A DNA stretch of 64,000 nt, from positions 28,103 to 92,102 of the forward strand of contig NZ_JACXSI010000006.1 in the NCBI RefSeq assembly GCF_014712675.1, in the 5' to 3' direction. Origin of the DNA: Peribacillus faecalis. GTDB lineage: Bacteria; Bacillota; Bacilli; Bacillales; DSM-1321. Shown one piece after another: positions 45,915 through 55,584 of the stretch. The notes beneath the pieces were generated by a model. It made no database searches and was not told the DNA's origin. It saw only the letters and a list, made by a program, of their open reading frames with translations. The first letter of the stretch is position 1. Every line of letters begins with the position of its first letter. A program made the translations under genes and the position numbers.

Positions 45915-46724
45915 ATGAAAACAGCTTTAACATTCTTGGCCGTCATTCTATTATCATTACTAATACTATTATTTAAAATCAATAAAAAATGGGGTATAGC
46001 CGTTTTTTTTCTATGCGCGAGTTTACTATGCTTCAGTTTATACGAATTGAAAAAGAGAAAACCGCTACAAATATACCAGGTGACTGGATATACACTTCAT
46101 CAAGCTGAATCACTTCTCGATCAAGGTAAACAAATGCTGGATGTACCCGTCGTGTCTCAGCTGCCGGAATTGCCGCGCGGCTGCGAGGTCACAAGTCTTG
46201 CCATGTTGCTTGCGTATGCGGGTGTCAATGTTGACAAGATGGAGCTTGCATCCAATATTAAGAAAGATAGTACTCCTTACGAAAACAAAAATGGAAAAAT
46301 TTATTACGGTCACCCGAACAGCGGCTTTATCGGCGATATGTACAATCGCAGCAATCCGGGTCTAGGCGTGTACCATAAGCCTATTTATGAGCTGGCTGAC
46401 CGTTATTTACCGGGACGGATACTCAACTTGACAGGCGAAGAATTTTTTAAGATTGAACAGCAATTGGCAAACGGTTTCCCAGTCTGGGTAATTATAAACA
46501 CGAAATATAAGCTATTGCCAGATTCCTCCTTCGTCACATGGCATACCCCTGAAGGAACAATTGATATTACTTACCATGAACATGCGGCAGTCATTACCGG
46601 GTTTGACGATCAATACGTGTACGTCAACGACCCGCTTACCGTTGAAAAAAATAAAAAAATCCCGAAGCAAGCATTTATTGAATCATGGGTGCAAATGGGC
46701 AGACAGGCGATTTCTTATAAATAA
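45915..46724 (+). CDS. Membrane-anchored C39-like (YvpB-type) peptidase
   Basis: A 269-residue protein. Residues 1-50 hold two hydrophobic segments, so the enzyme domain faces outside. That domain has the C39-like catalytic Cys in LPRGCEVTSLAMLLAYAGV, the His in ITYHEHAAVITGF and Asp in YVYVNDPL. ATG at 45915 follows AAGGAGA. It is divergent from the two-component system, and its upstream region (about 45825-45865) has TATTCATAGTTTATTCATA, similar to the prsA/htrA element. Substrate unknown. Confidence 0.85.
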   Translation: MKTALTFLAVILLSLLILLFKINKKWGIAVFFLCASLLCFSLYELKKRKPLQIYQVTGYTLHQAESLLDQGKQMLDVPVVSQLPELPRGCEVTSLAMLLAYAGVNVDKMELASNIKKDSTPYENKNGKIYYGHPNSGFIGDMYNRSNPGLGVYHKPIYELADRYLPGRILNLTGEEFFKIEQQLANGFPVWVIINTKYKLLPDSSFVTWHTPEGTIDITYHEHAAVITGFDDQYVYVNDPLTVEKNKKIPKQAFIESWVQMGRQAISYK

Positions 46725-46726
46725 CA

Positions 46727-47070
46727 AAAGCGCAAACGCCTCGTTTAGCACCGTATGAACTGGAGGCCGCCGACCGAGATATAGGAAACACGAAGAACGA
46801 CAGTGATTCGATGTGTCTAGTTGCATCGGCCAGCCAGTTTTCTTCTTAGAAAAGCTTCCTCGAATATCTTGTAAAAATCATGACTGCCAAGTGATGATTT
46901 TTACAGCTCGAGTCATACGCCATCTCTCCTCCGGAAATCAAACCCGAATTTCCTCCTGAGATCTGTCTTATGCTGGTCGGGGCTATACGGGCCGATTTCA
47001 CATTTCAGCGTTGACTTATCAAAGGGAGGTTGCTCAAAGGGCAATAGGTGCTGGGCGCTGGAGCTGGACG
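46727..47070. repeat. Intergenic repeat of the AAAAGCG...GCTGGAGCTGGAC type
   Basis: Starts AAAAGCGCAAACGCCTCG and ends GCTGGAGCTGGACG, ends commonly seen in repeated intergenic sequences of Bacillales. Its centre (CATGACTGCCAAGTGATG, CAGCTCGAGTCATACGCC, GGCCAGCCAGTTTTC) is the inverse of the insert inside 33304-33478. No gene is present in 46725-47439 apart from these repeats. Confidence 0.7.
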
Positions 47071-47128
47071 TCGATACACTTTTTTCAATTTAAACACAAA
47101 GTAGATTTTTATAATTTCCTAAAGCATA

Positions 47129-47380
47129 AGAAAAACCGTTACCGGTCTTTTTCATCGAATATGCTACTTGATTTCGCCTCGATGAAAAAGGAGACATGCG
47201 GGAACCGAAAAGCGAAAGCGGCCCGCAAGTAAGGAACAGCGACTAAGAGCGCTACGTCCTGTAGCAACGTCGCTGTGACTCTCATCGTGAGATCCCCGCA
47301 CGAGAAATCTGGTTTTGGTTTCTTGGGCGAGGCTGCTTAGGCCCGAGCATGGAAGGTATAAGGTTAGACAGCTTTCCAGG
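47129..47380. repeat. Composite intergenic repeat, copy 2
   Basis: Same termini as copy 1 (AGAAAAACCGTTACCGGTC at one end, AGGTTAGACAGC plus TTTCCAGG at the other), but with a single GACTAAGAGCGCTACGTCC module and no nested insert. A further partial terminus (ACCGTTACCGGTCC) occurs at 47409-47430 next to the oxidoreductase stop. Confidence 0.75.
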
Positions 47381-47439
47381 TCCAAATTATATGCTTTCTT
47401 ATTTTCTAAAAATAACCGTTACCGGTCCTTTTGACTTTT

Positions 47440-48978
47440 TCACTCCAAATCAATCTTTTTCAATGGAGTTTCCGCCGGGCCTTCAATCACTTCTCCGTCA
47501 AATGAGAAGCGAGAGCCATGGCACGGACAATCCCAAGTGCGATCGCCATTGTTCCATGCCACTTCACAGCCTAAATGAGTACATGTCGTGTCGACGACAT
47601 GAACGCTTCCATCTTCTTCTTTATAGCAGCCGGCCCGTCTTCCATGCACCGTCACAACTGCTCCTTCACCAGCTCTCACATCATCGACTGATTTATCCGG
47701 CCGTTGCAGCTTTCCTTTAATGAGCTCTTTAGCGACATCGGCATTTTGGACGATGAAATTTTTGAAAGCTGTGTCGCCATGGATTCTTGATGGTGCGTAT
47801 AACTGCTCGAATTGATTATCTTTGCCCAGCACCAAATCCTTCAGGAGCAATGCCCCTGCTGTCCCGTTCGTCATTCCCCATTTGCCGTAGCCTGTTGCGA
47901 CAAATGTATACTCATCACCATGCTCCATCCGTCCGACGTACGGCACTTTATCCAATGTGTATAAATCTTGAGCCGACCAGCGATAGCTGATGCGATCAAC
48001 TTGGAAATGGGACGTTGCATAATCGGCCAACTCATTATAAAAATGTTCTGTATCAGCAATATGACCTGTTTTATGACTGCCTCCGCTAATTAAAAGCAAA
48101 TGTTTTCCGTTTGCAAGCGGCGTCGACCGGATAGAACGTTTCGGCTGCTCGGCAGTAATATACATGCCGCCCGGATATGGTTCACTGCTTTCAGCTCCAA
48201 CAACATACGCACGGTCAGGACTTAATCGCGCAAAAAAATAGCCCTTCAAATCATAAAACGGAAAATGTGATGTAATAACAAGCTTTTCAGCAAAAACATG
48301 ATGACCGTCGCTCGTTATAATTTTTTTCTTTTTTTCCTCGCTGACATCCAAATCAATCGCTGTTGTATTCTCCAGCAGGACTCCACCATGCCCCACTATA
48401 TAGCGTACTAACTGGTGCAAATATTTAATCGGATGAAACTGTGCTTGTTTAGCCATCTTAATGGCGGCTTTCGTTTCGATATTGAGTGGGATTTGGTGCA
48501 AATATTCGCCATCAATTTTCAACTTTTCATAAGCGTTGATTTCCGCTTTCAATTTTGACATTTGCTCATCGCTGTTCGTAAAAATAAACGCATCTTGTTC
48601 GCTGAAGTCACAATCTATTTGATGTTCATTAACGGTTTTTTTTATAAATTGAAGCGCTTCACTGTTAGCGTCATAATACGACCTGGCAATCTCTTCGCCA
48701 AAATTGCGGATCAGCTGATCGTATATCAAATCATGCTGAGCAGTGATTTTCGCTGTTGTATGACCGGTTGTGCCATTAGTGATTTTCCCGGCGTCAAGAA
48801 GCGCCACCTTCACACCTTGTTGTGTCAGTAAATAAGCGAGGGTAATGCCGGTAATACCCGCCCCGACGATGACGGTATGTACATGGATGTCTTGCTGTAT
48901 ACCTTTAAAAGTTGGTAAAATTGCTGTTTCTAGCCAGAATGATTCTGGTGATCGCGGCAAAGATGGATGTTCTTTCAT
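47440..48978 (-). CDS. FAD-dependent oxidoreductase with C-terminal Rieske domain (YhfW-like)
   Basis: A 512-residue fusion. I start at ATG 48978 (MKEHPSLPRSP), 7 bases after AAGGAG. N-terminal DAO-type FAD fold: HTVIVGAGITGITLAYLLTQ, then TTGHTTAKITAQH and the late VATGYGKWGMTNGTAGA. C-terminal Rieske cluster from about residue 420: CTHLGCEVAWN and CPCHGSRFSFDG with Cys-x-His and Cys-x2-His ligands. Related to B. subtilis YhfW; the substrate of such proteins is not settled. Monocistronic. Confidence 0.9.
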   Translation of the reverse strand: MKEHPSLPRSPESFWLETAILPTFKGIQQDIHVHTVIVGAGITGITLAYLLTQQGVKVALLDAGKITNGTTGHTTAKITAQHDLIYDQLIRNFGEEIARSYYDANSEALQFIKKTVNEHQIDCDFSEQDAFIFTNSDEQMSKLKAEINAYEKLKIDGEYLHQIPLNIETKAAIKMAKQAQFHPIKYLHQLVRYIVGHGGVLLENTTAIDLDVSEEKKKKIITSDGHHVFAEKLVITSHFPFYDLKGYFFARLSPDRAYVVGAESSEPYPGGMYITAEQPKRSIRSTPLANGKHLLLISGGSHKTGHIADTEHFYNELADYATSHFQVDRISYRWSAQDLYTLDKVPYVGRMEHGDEYTFVATGYGKWGMTNGTAGALLLKDLVLGKDNQFEQLYAPSRIHGDTAFKNFIVQNADVAKELIKGKLQRPDKSVDDVRAGEGAVVTVHGRRAGCYKEEDGSVHVVDTTCTHLGCEVAWNNGDRTWDCPCHGSRFSFDGEVIEGPAETPLKKIDLE

Positions 48979-49191
48979 ACTCATTCTCCTTATAGTGTTT
49001 TATATCCATTTTGCCCACAAAGAGGAAATTCATAGCTTTGATCTGAATTTAAAAACATACTACCTTAACTCATCGGTTTATTTAGAATTGGGCCCGGATA
49101 ACGCCGGTAAACCAGAAAAACATTTCGATAATTCACTCTTTAATCTATACTGATAATTGAGAAATGACATAAACAAAGTAGGTGTATCAAA

Positions 49192-49602
49192 ATGGAAATT
49201 GTAGTCGCTCTTAAAGGAATTGTTATTCACGAAGGGAAAATTTTAATCGTTCAACGAGCCGGAAATGATGACATTGGTGCAGGCACATGGGAGTGCGTCG
49301 GTGGGAAACTTGAATTCGGCGAGGACTTGGAAACCGCTCTTCACAGGGAAATACAGGAGGAATCCGGCTTGGATGTGAAAGTCGGGCGAATTTTATATGC
49401 GACCACGTTTCAGACAAGCCTGTCAAGACAAGTAGTTATTTTAACTTATTTATGCACCAGCCGAGGAAGCGAAGTCAATCTATCTGATGAGCATGCTGAC
49501 TATTTGTGGGCAACGCAGGAACAACTGAAAGCCCTATTGCCTGATTTTATTCTGAAAGATTTTGAAGAAAGCCATATTTTTGAGCTGGAGGAATTATCAT
49601 GA
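49192..49602 (+). CDS. Nudix hydrolase
   Basis: A 136-residue hydrolase with an intact box GGKLEFGEDLETALHREIQE followed by ESGLDVK. ATG at 49192 after GTAGGTG. First of three overlapping genes (Nudix, HIT, PP2C-like); its end overlaps the HIT start by four bases. Substrate not predictable, but nucleotide-like compounds fit the neighbour. Confidence 0.85.
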   Translation: MEIVVALKGIVIHEGKILIVQRAGNDDIGAGTWECVGGKLEFGEDLETALHREIQEESGLDVKVGRILYATTFQTSLSRQVVILTYLCTSRGSEVNLSDEHADYLWATQEQLKALLPDFILKDFEESHIFELEELS

Positions 49603-50051
49603 ACACTTGCTTTATTTGTCGCAAACACGCAGGAGATATTCAAACTTCCGGAACTAAAATTTACGAAGATGAATACGTGTATGTCGGCCACATTGATCGA
49701 GACGGTCAGCCGAATTATTTAGGTCATATTATGATTGATTTAAAAAGGCATGTTCCGACTCTTGGTGATATGACTATAGAAGAAGCTAAAGCGTTCGGTA
49801 TCACGATTGTCAGAGTAAGCAAGGCACTATCGGTAAGCGAAAATGTTGAACATATATATTCGTATGTTTTAGGAGATGCCGTTCCTCATCTTCATATGCA
49901 CTTAGTTGCCCGCTATCCGAATACACCGAAACAATATTGGGGACCTCACGCTGTATATGACTGGGAAGATGCTCCTTTTGGGGATAATGATGATGTTATC
50001 GCTCTTTGCAACCGATTGAATATATATTTAGAGAATTCTGCCTATGAGTGA
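49599..50051 (+). CDS. HIT-family nucleotide hydrolase/transferase
   Basis: A 150-residue histidine triad protein. Motif HLHMHLVARYP (His-x-His-x-His-x-x) near residue 107, plus a CFIC at residues 4-7, likely zinc-binding. ATG at 49599 overlaps the Nudix stop (ATGA). The family cleaves or transfers nucleotide phosphates. Its end overlaps the next gene by eight bases. Confidence 0.85.
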   Translation: MNTCFICRKHAGDIQTSGTKIYEDEYVYVGHIDRDGQPNYLGHIMIDLKRHVPTLGDMTIEEAKAFGITIVRVSKALSVSENVEHIYSYVLGDAVPHLHMHLVARYPNTPKQYWGPHAVYDWEDAPFGDNDDVIALCNRLNIYLENSAYE

Positions 50052-50853
50052 TTATCTCAAAGAATTCAGTTGGGTCGGCAGCGACGAAAACTTTGTTGAT
50101 CAACCTGACATTATTCAGTTAGATCGGGTTATCATCGGACGTTATGGAGGCAATTCAAAGGAGGCGCAATATAAAAATGAAGATGGCTGTTTAGTATGGA
50201 TCAATAGAAAGCAAGAGTGGGAGTTTACCATTCTCATGGATGCACACAGCACTTCTGAGAGCGCCGAATTAATATTGCAACATTTCAATCTTGAGAAATC
50301 TGATTTACAGCAAATACTATCTTTACCGACGAATCGTCACACTTTCCGAAAACTTGAAAACAAGATTTTGAGTATTTTTCATTCCGAAGACTTCTTAACT
50401 TCTTGTCGGCAAATTAGAGGGGAAACAGCTTGTTTAATTGTTGCAAGAAAAGATAAGTATGTGTGGTGGTTTTCTGTCGGGGATTGCATACTTTATTTAT
50501 TTCATCCTGAACTGGCTGCAATGGGGCAGCATCAGTTAAACCAAAGGCAATTTTATGAATGGATTGGACAAGTCAACACTTTTGAACAAGACGTTCCATG
50601 TTACAGCAACGGAATACGAGAATTAAGAAAAGGAGAAAACCACCTTTTTCTCACGACTGACGGTCTGATAGAATGCCCAAACGAACCCTATCAACATCCG
50701 GGCAGCATTTTCCATTGCTTTTATAACTCGACTGAATGGGAAAGTATGCAATCAATTCTTCGGACTATTCAAAATCAAGGCGTCAGAGACAGTACTACCA
50801 TCATTTCTTGGAAGGTAATGGTGGCAAAGGAAACGGCAAAACCAAGCGGATAA
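50044..50853 (+). CDS. PP2C-like protein phosphatase family protein
   Basis: A 269-residue protein. MDAHSTSESAELI (metal Asp of motif 2), GETACLIVARKDKYVWWFSVGDCILYLF (motif 5-6 type), LTTDGLIE (motif 8, metal Asp) and RDSTTIISWKV (motif 11-like, with Ser in place of the usual Asn before the second Asp) follow the PP2C order. Translation is coupled to the HIT gene. As a third partner of two nucleotide hydrolases, it may act in a small regulatory module; its substrate is unknown. Confidence 0.75.
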   Translation: MSDYLKEFSWVGSDENFVDQPDIIQLDRVIIGRYGGNSKEAQYKNEDGCLVWINRKQEWEFTILMDAHSTSESAELILQHFNLEKSDLQQILSLPTNRHTFRKLENKILSIFHSEDFLTSCRQIRGETACLIVARKDKYVWWFSVGDCILYLFHPELAAMGQHQLNQRQFYEWIGQVNTFEQDVPCYSNGIRELRKGENHLFLTTDGLIECPNEPYQHPGSIFHCFYNSTEWESMQSILRTIQNQGVRDSTTIISWKVMVAKETAKPSG

Positions 50854-50954
50854 AGAAAACTTACCTTTGGCAAGCCTGCTGAGGCGCAGGCAAAGGTCCG
50901 GTTGCCCGACTTTAAATCGGCGACTACGTCGATTATTCCACCTTGTTGTTAATT

Positions 50955-50991
50955 TAAAAGAAAACGCCTGGATCAATTACTGATCCAAGCG
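50955..50991 (-). terminator. Terminator of the htrA-PBP operon
   Basis: Minus strand CGCTTGGATCA / TGATCCAGGCG, 11-bp stem and 5-base loop, followed by TTTTCTTTT. Confidence 0.8.
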
Positions 50992-51002
50992 TCAATTTAA
51001 CT

Positions 51003-53030
51003 TTATTCTTCTATTTCATCGGCATTTGCGGTTTGATCTGCATCATCCGCTTGATCTGCATCATCTGCCTGATCTGCTTCATCGGTAAAATAAGCGTCCA
51101 ATATCCGTTTTCCGATATTTTTGTTAATCACACTGCTGCCATTTCTGACATTCGTTACGACAACTGCCATCGCAACTTCCGGATTCTCATATGGCGCATA
51201 GCCGACAAGCGTTAAATTATAGTTGTAGCCAGAGCCATTCCATACCTGCGCCGTACCAGTCTTACCAGCAGGGTCATAGCTTACGCCTCTGAAAGTCGAA
51301 GCCGCTGTACCCTGACTGCCGCTCATAACGCGGCGGAAGCCTTCTTGAACGCGTTCAATATTTTTTTGGCTCATACTCACCTTATTTAAAGCATTTGGCT
51401 CAAATTCTTCAATTACTTCTCCAGTCTCATCAGTATCATGATTCGGATCGCGAATTTCCTTCATTAAATGCGGCTGCATTCGAACCCCGTCATTGGCAAT
51501 TGTCGAAACGTATTGTGCAAGTTGCAGCGGTGTATACGTATCAAACTGGCCAATCGCAAGGTCCATCAGGTTACCAAGTTTTTGAACGCCGCCATTATAA
51601 CCCGTTCCTTCACTCGGTAAGTCAATGCCTGTTTCTACACCAAGTCCAAATTCAGCAAAGTACTTTCGCATTGTTTCATAAGAAGTTTTCGGATCTCTGA
51701 AACCGGATTTCGTACTGTAATTATAGCCGCCGATTTTCATGGCAATATGGAACATATAAACGTTGGATGAACGCTCAAGAGCCGTCAAATCATTAATCGT
51801 CCCCATGTTCTGCCATGATTTTTTCTTCAAGCCACCAATCGTAATCGGCGCATCATAAAACGTATCACCGGGGCTAATGACTCCTGTTTGATAACCTGTC
51901 AAAACAGTTGCACCTTTAACGGCCGAACCCATTGCATATGAATTATAAATGGTTCCATACGTTTCTTCGGTAATTTTTGATCCATCTCTTCTTTTACCCG
52001 ATAATGATAAGATTTCACCTGTTTTCGGATCCATCATCACGACATAAGCAGCTTCTGCAGTCGTTTCCTTCGACAGTTCTTCCTGAACGATCGCATCAAC
52101 TTGCTGCTGCAAATCAATATCGATTGTCAGCACAAGATCCTTTCCTGTTTGACCCGTTGAAGTCGTTACCGAATCAGTCACACTGCCAGTACGGTCCTGA
52201 GTATAACTTTGCTCTTCCTTCGCGCCTCTCAGCACACTTTCATACTGAAGCTCCAGGAAGCTCTTCCCTACTAAATCGCTCAAATCATAGCCGGCCGCTG
52301 TGTATTCGTCGGCACTTTCCTCAGGAATTTGCGCAATCGAGCCAAAGATTTGCCTTAATGTATTATCATATACATATCTTCTTTGCGAATCGAGCTTCAC
52401 GTCGATTCCGGGAAGATCGGCCAAATGTTCATTCACAAGAGCAAACTCCTCCGTCGTCAGGCCTTCTTTAATCCGTTTAACTGAAGCCGAGCTGGAATCG
52501 AGAATCGCTTTAATTTTATATACTTCCACTTCCGCGTCTGACAAGCTATTAATTTCATTATCAGTAATACGCTCGAGCTGAAGTTTGTATATTTCTTTAT
52601 CCTCAAGCTTCGAAAGCTCATCATCTGTTACTTTTTCGAGCGCTTCATCGCTGTTTTTCATAATCCAATAATCTTTCTTGTCGCGATCTTTTACATCTGC
52701 AATATCGATTTCGACAAGTTCAGCCAATTTTTCAGCAATATCATAGGTTGACATGTCGGACGTATCCGCCGAATCAGTATAGGTCAACGTATAAATCGGG
52801 TCATTTTCGACAAGCTGTTTTCCATTGCGATCATAAATGATGCCGCGCGGGGCGTTCCATGTATATTTCGTCGTTGTCGTAGCTTCACTGGCTGCTTTAT
52901 ACTCCTGACCCTTGACGATTTGAACATAGCCAAGCCTTAAGACGAGTATGGTAAACATCACAAATACGGTAAAAAATATAGCATTTAAGCGAAATTTGGT
53001 CGTTTTATTCTTCTTTTTGTTTTTTTTCAT
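51003..53030 (-). CDS. Class B penicillin-binding protein (transpeptidase)
   Basis: A 675-residue PBP2-like transpeptidase for peptidoglycan cross-linking. One membrane segment (about 17-38), dimerisation domain beginning PRGIIYDRNGKQLVEND, transpeptidase motifs SxxK in MGSAVKGATVL, SxN in ERSSNVYMF and KTG in AGKTGTAQVW. C-terminus has an acidic tail with a repeated DQADDA unit. It follows htrA by 17 bp, so both are probably one transcript. The ribosome site is weak; ATG at 53030 is followed by an almost all-Lys/Asn N-terminus. Confidence 0.92.
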   Translation of the reverse strand: MKKNKKKNKTTKFRLNAIFFTVFVMFTILVLRLGYVQIVKGQEYKAASEATTTTKYTWNAPRGIIYDRNGKQLVENDPIYTLTYTDSADTSDMSTYDIAEKLAELVEIDIADVKDRDKKDYWIMKNSDEALEKVTDDELSKLEDKEIYKLQLERITDNEINSLSDAEVEVYKIKAILDSSSASVKRIKEGLTTEEFALVNEHLADLPGIDVKLDSQRRYVYDNTLRQIFGSIAQIPEESADEYTAAGYDLSDLVGKSFLELQYESVLRGAKEEQSYTQDRTGSVTDSVTTSTGQTGKDLVLTIDIDLQQQVDAIVQEELSKETTAEAAYVVMMDPKTGEILSLSGKRRDGSKITEETYGTIYNSYAMGSAVKGATVLTGYQTGVISPGDTFYDAPITIGGLKKKSWQNMGTINDLTALERSSNVYMFHIAMKIGGYNYSTKSGFRDPKTSYETMRKYFAEFGLGVETGIDLPSEGTGYNGGVQKLGNLMDLAIGQFDTYTPLQLAQYVSTIANDGVRMQPHLMKEIRDPNHDTDETGEVIEEFEPNALNKVSMSQKNIERVQEGFRRVMSGSQGTAASTFRGVSYDPAGKTGTAQVWNGSGYNYNLTLVGYAPYENPEVAMAVVVTNVRNGSSVINKNIGKRILDAYFTDEADQADDADQADDADQTANADEIEE

Positions 53031-53047
53031 TTTTGTCTCAATCTTTT

Positions 53048-54616
53048 TTAATTTGTTGTTACAGCATTATTGCTCTCAAGCGTAACAGTAGTCGTTTTCA
53101 GCTCTCCGCCTCTGTAAAACTCGATTGTAACTTGATCTCCGACTTCAAGATTGCTATACAAGTATTTACGAAGATCTGTTGAATCAGCGACAGATTGATC
53201 ATCGATTTTCACAATAACATCCTGTACTTCCAAACCTGCATCATCCGCTGCAGAACCGGATTCTACACTAGTAATGATGACCCCTTCTTCAACAGGAATG
53301 TTCAAGCGCTCCAAGTACATAATCGGCACTTCTGAAAGACTCATTAAGCCTACGCCAAGATATACGCGCTGTACAGATCCTTTTTCAAGAATTTCATTAA
53401 TAATCGGCACTAAATCATTACTTGGAATGGCAAACCCCAGACCTTCCACTCCATCTTCTGAAATCTTTAAGCTGTTGATTCCGACTACCTGGCCTGCTGT
53501 ATTTAATAATGCGCCGCCGCTGTTACCGGGGTTAATGGCCGCATCTGTTTGAATAACATTTAAGTCCCAATCACCTGCAGAAGTCGTCACAGATACAGTA
53601 CGGTCAACTGCGCTGACAATTCCTTGCGTTACAGTTCTTGACAAGTCAAGGCCAAGCGGATTTCCGATAGCGATTACGTCTTCACCGGCACGTAATGTGC
53701 TTGAGTCTCCGAAACTCAACACGGAAGTTACATAGCTTGACTCAATTTTCAATACTGCCAAGTCGCTTAATGCATCGCCGCCAACTAATTGCGCTTTTGC
53801 ACGGTCACCACTGTCGAGCGATACTTCAATTTCATCTGCACCTTCAATTACATGATAGTTCGTTACAATATACGCGTAATCACTATCCTTTTTGAATATA
53901 ACACCTGATCCTGAGCCACTTTCCACACTTTCATCCGTAGCTTGCGGCTGCTCAAAAGGCGAATAATAATTGCTTGTTTGGTTTTGAACATTCACGACAC
54001 CTACAATAGCCGGCGCGGCTTCTTCAACCATATCAGCAATTGTCGAATTACTGACAACAGTTGCTTCAACCTTTACAGAACCTGAGGAATTGGCTTCTTC
54101 ACGGCTTGTACCTGAATGGCTTTGCGCAGATGATTGTGAACTTGTTGCCGAATCAAACAAATCCGAATAATTCGTGAAAGGAATAACGGATAATGTCAGC
54201 ACTGAACCAATTATTCCTGCTGAAATCGTTTTGGCCCAGCTGCTCCATACCTTTTTCTTTTCATCGCTTATCTTTTTGCTGTTATTAGATTTTTTATTTT
54301 CATGTTGTTTTTCACTAATCACTGCAGATTGTGTTTCATTAGCTGTTTCAGAGCTGAACTCTGAATGGCTTTGTTTCATATCTTCTCCATATGTAGAAGC
54401 CGATTGCTCCACAGCCTTTTCATCAGATTGTTCGAATTCGGCCGCTGTCAGCTGTTCGCTATCAAGATGAGCCTTCCCTGGCTCCACATTCATCACAACA
54501 TCGGATGAAGTACCTTCTTCCGATAATACTTCGTCTCTATCTTTCTCTTCTTTTTTATTAAGTTTATTATTTAGATCCTGTTCAGGAATTTCATTAAAAT
54601 CTTCTTTTTCGTTCAT
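53048..54616 (-). CDS. htrA: HtrA-family serine protease
   Basis: A 522-residue membrane-bound protease of the DegP/HtrA family. ATG 54616 after AAGGAGGAG. Long disordered acidic cytoplasmic region (about 1-125), one membrane segment (about 128-148), Ser-rich linker, protease domain with His in IVTNYHVIEGADE, Asp in SDLAVLKI and Ser in NPGNSGGALLN, then one PDZ domain (about 415-510, VYLGVGLMSLSE to GGELKTTTVTLE). Degrades misfolded exported proteins. Its promoter element matches that of prsA, suggesting shared stress control. Confidence 0.93.
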   Translation of the reverse strand: MNEKEDFNEIPEQDLNNKLNKKEEKDRDEVLSEEGTSSDVVMNVEPGKAHLDSEQLTAAEFEQSDEKAVEQSASTYGEDMKQSHSEFSSETANETQSAVISEKQHENKKSNNSKKISDEKKKVWSSWAKTISAGIIGSVLTLSVIPFTNYSDLFDSATSSQSSAQSHSGTSREEANSSGSVKVEATVVSNSTIADMVEEAAPAIVGVVNVQNQTSNYYSPFEQPQATDESVESGSGSGVIFKKDSDYAYIVTNYHVIEGADEIEVSLDSGDRAKAQLVGGDALSDLAVLKIESSYVTSVLSFGDSSTLRAGEDVIAIGNPLGLDLSRTVTQGIVSAVDRTVSVTTSAGDWDLNVIQTDAAINPGNSGGALLNTAGQVVGINSLKISEDGVEGLGFAIPSNDLVPIINEILEKGSVQRVYLGVGLMSLSEVPIMYLERLNIPVEEGVIITSVESGSAADDAGLEVQDVIVKIDDQSVADSTDLRKYLYSNLEVGDQVTIEFYRGGELKTTTVTLESNNAVTTN

Positions 54617-54671
54617 GACTAACTCCTCCTTGTAACTGAATAATCATTTCGTTACTTAATATTGTAGAAGT

Positions 54672-54696
54672 TAAATATGAACAAACTTTTAACAAA
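54672..54696 (-). promoter_or_regulatory. htrA upstream element shared with prsA
   Basis: TAAATATGAACAAACTT then TTAACAAA, 23 of 25 positions as at 43344-43368. TACAAT follows after five bases in the minus direction, exactly as TATGAT does at prsA, so a regulator bound here would touch the -35 position. Confidence 0.7.
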
Positions 54697-54789
54697 CCTT
54701 TAATAGTTATAGAAAAGAAATGGAAAAGTTTCAATCAATTGCAGTAAGTTTAATAACAGCAGTTTAAAAATATATAAAGTAATTCTATA

Positions 54790-55422
54790 TCAATATATCA
54801 TCTTCATCAAGCCAACAACAAATTCCAAAACAAAATATACAGCAAACCCTATTAACACGATACCAGCACCGATTGTTATTCTTTTAATGAATAGTTGACT
54901 CATATACTTTCGAGTGAGAGCAACCATTGTCAACAGACTGATATCATGCAGAAGGATGCCTGTCAAAATGCCTCCTGCTACAATGAGGAAACTTGAATGG
55001 GCAGTATGCACCGAATTGGCAAGTACCGTTCCAAAAATACCGACCCAAAACAAAATATTGCCCGGTGAAATTCCGACCAAAAAGCCGGTCATATAGGATG
55101 AACGCTTTGATTTGGCCATTTTCCCTTCCCCAACTGCGATATCCTGACCGGCATTGCGTATGCTATCAATGGCAATCACCAATAAAAAAATTGCCCCGAT
55201 TAGCCACATTGCTACTTTAATCTCCGGTTGCGATAAGATTGTCGAAAAACCGAAATAAATAAAGATAATCAACAGCACATCGATTGTCATGCCGCCCAAT
55301 CCGACCGACCAACCATGAACGAATCCATTCTTCAAACCTTGTTTCGTCATCTCGACCGTGATCGGACCGACAGGCAATGCCAAAGAAAATCCCAACACTA
55401 AATATGTCACAAATACAGCCAT
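54790..55422 (-). CDS. LysE-family exporter
   Basis: A 210-residue protein with six hydrophobic segments. GFSLALPVGPITVEMTKQGLK is the LysE/RhtB signature; YMTGFLVGISPGNILFWVG in the middle is also typical. ATG 55422 after AAAGGAG. The family exports amino acids and related compounds; substrate unknown. Confidence 0.85.
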   Translation of the reverse strand: MAVFVTYLVLGFSLALPVGPITVEMTKQGLKNGFVHGWSVGLGGMTIDVLLIIFIYFGFSTILSQPEIKVAMWLIGAIFLLVIAIDSIRNAGQDIAVGEGKMAKSKRSSYMTGFLVGISPGNILFWVGIFGTVLANSVHTAHSSFLIVAGGILTGILLHDISLLTMVALTRKYMSQLFIKRITIGAGIVLIGFAVYFVLEFVVGLMKMIY

Positions 55423-55489
55423 CCCGACTCTCCTTTAAGCAGGTTTGTCCCCATTATATGGCTGAGCTCCGGCATCTAGAATGCAAAAA

Positions 55490-55537
55490 AACTGTTCCTC
55501 CAATTGTTAGACACATCTAACAATTGGAGGAGCAGTT
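55490..55537. terminator. Long bidirectional hairpin terminator
   Basis: 22-bp stem AACTGTTCCTCCAATTGTTA / TAACAATTGGAGGAGCAGTT with one mismatch (CACA loop region) and A/T tracts on both sides. Lies after the antiporter operon's repeat and before the LysE start; its orientation could serve either side. Confidence 0.7.
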
Positions 55538-55584
55538 CAAAAATGCCAACAGTTTTTTCTAAAAAGAAAGCATATATTATTGAA

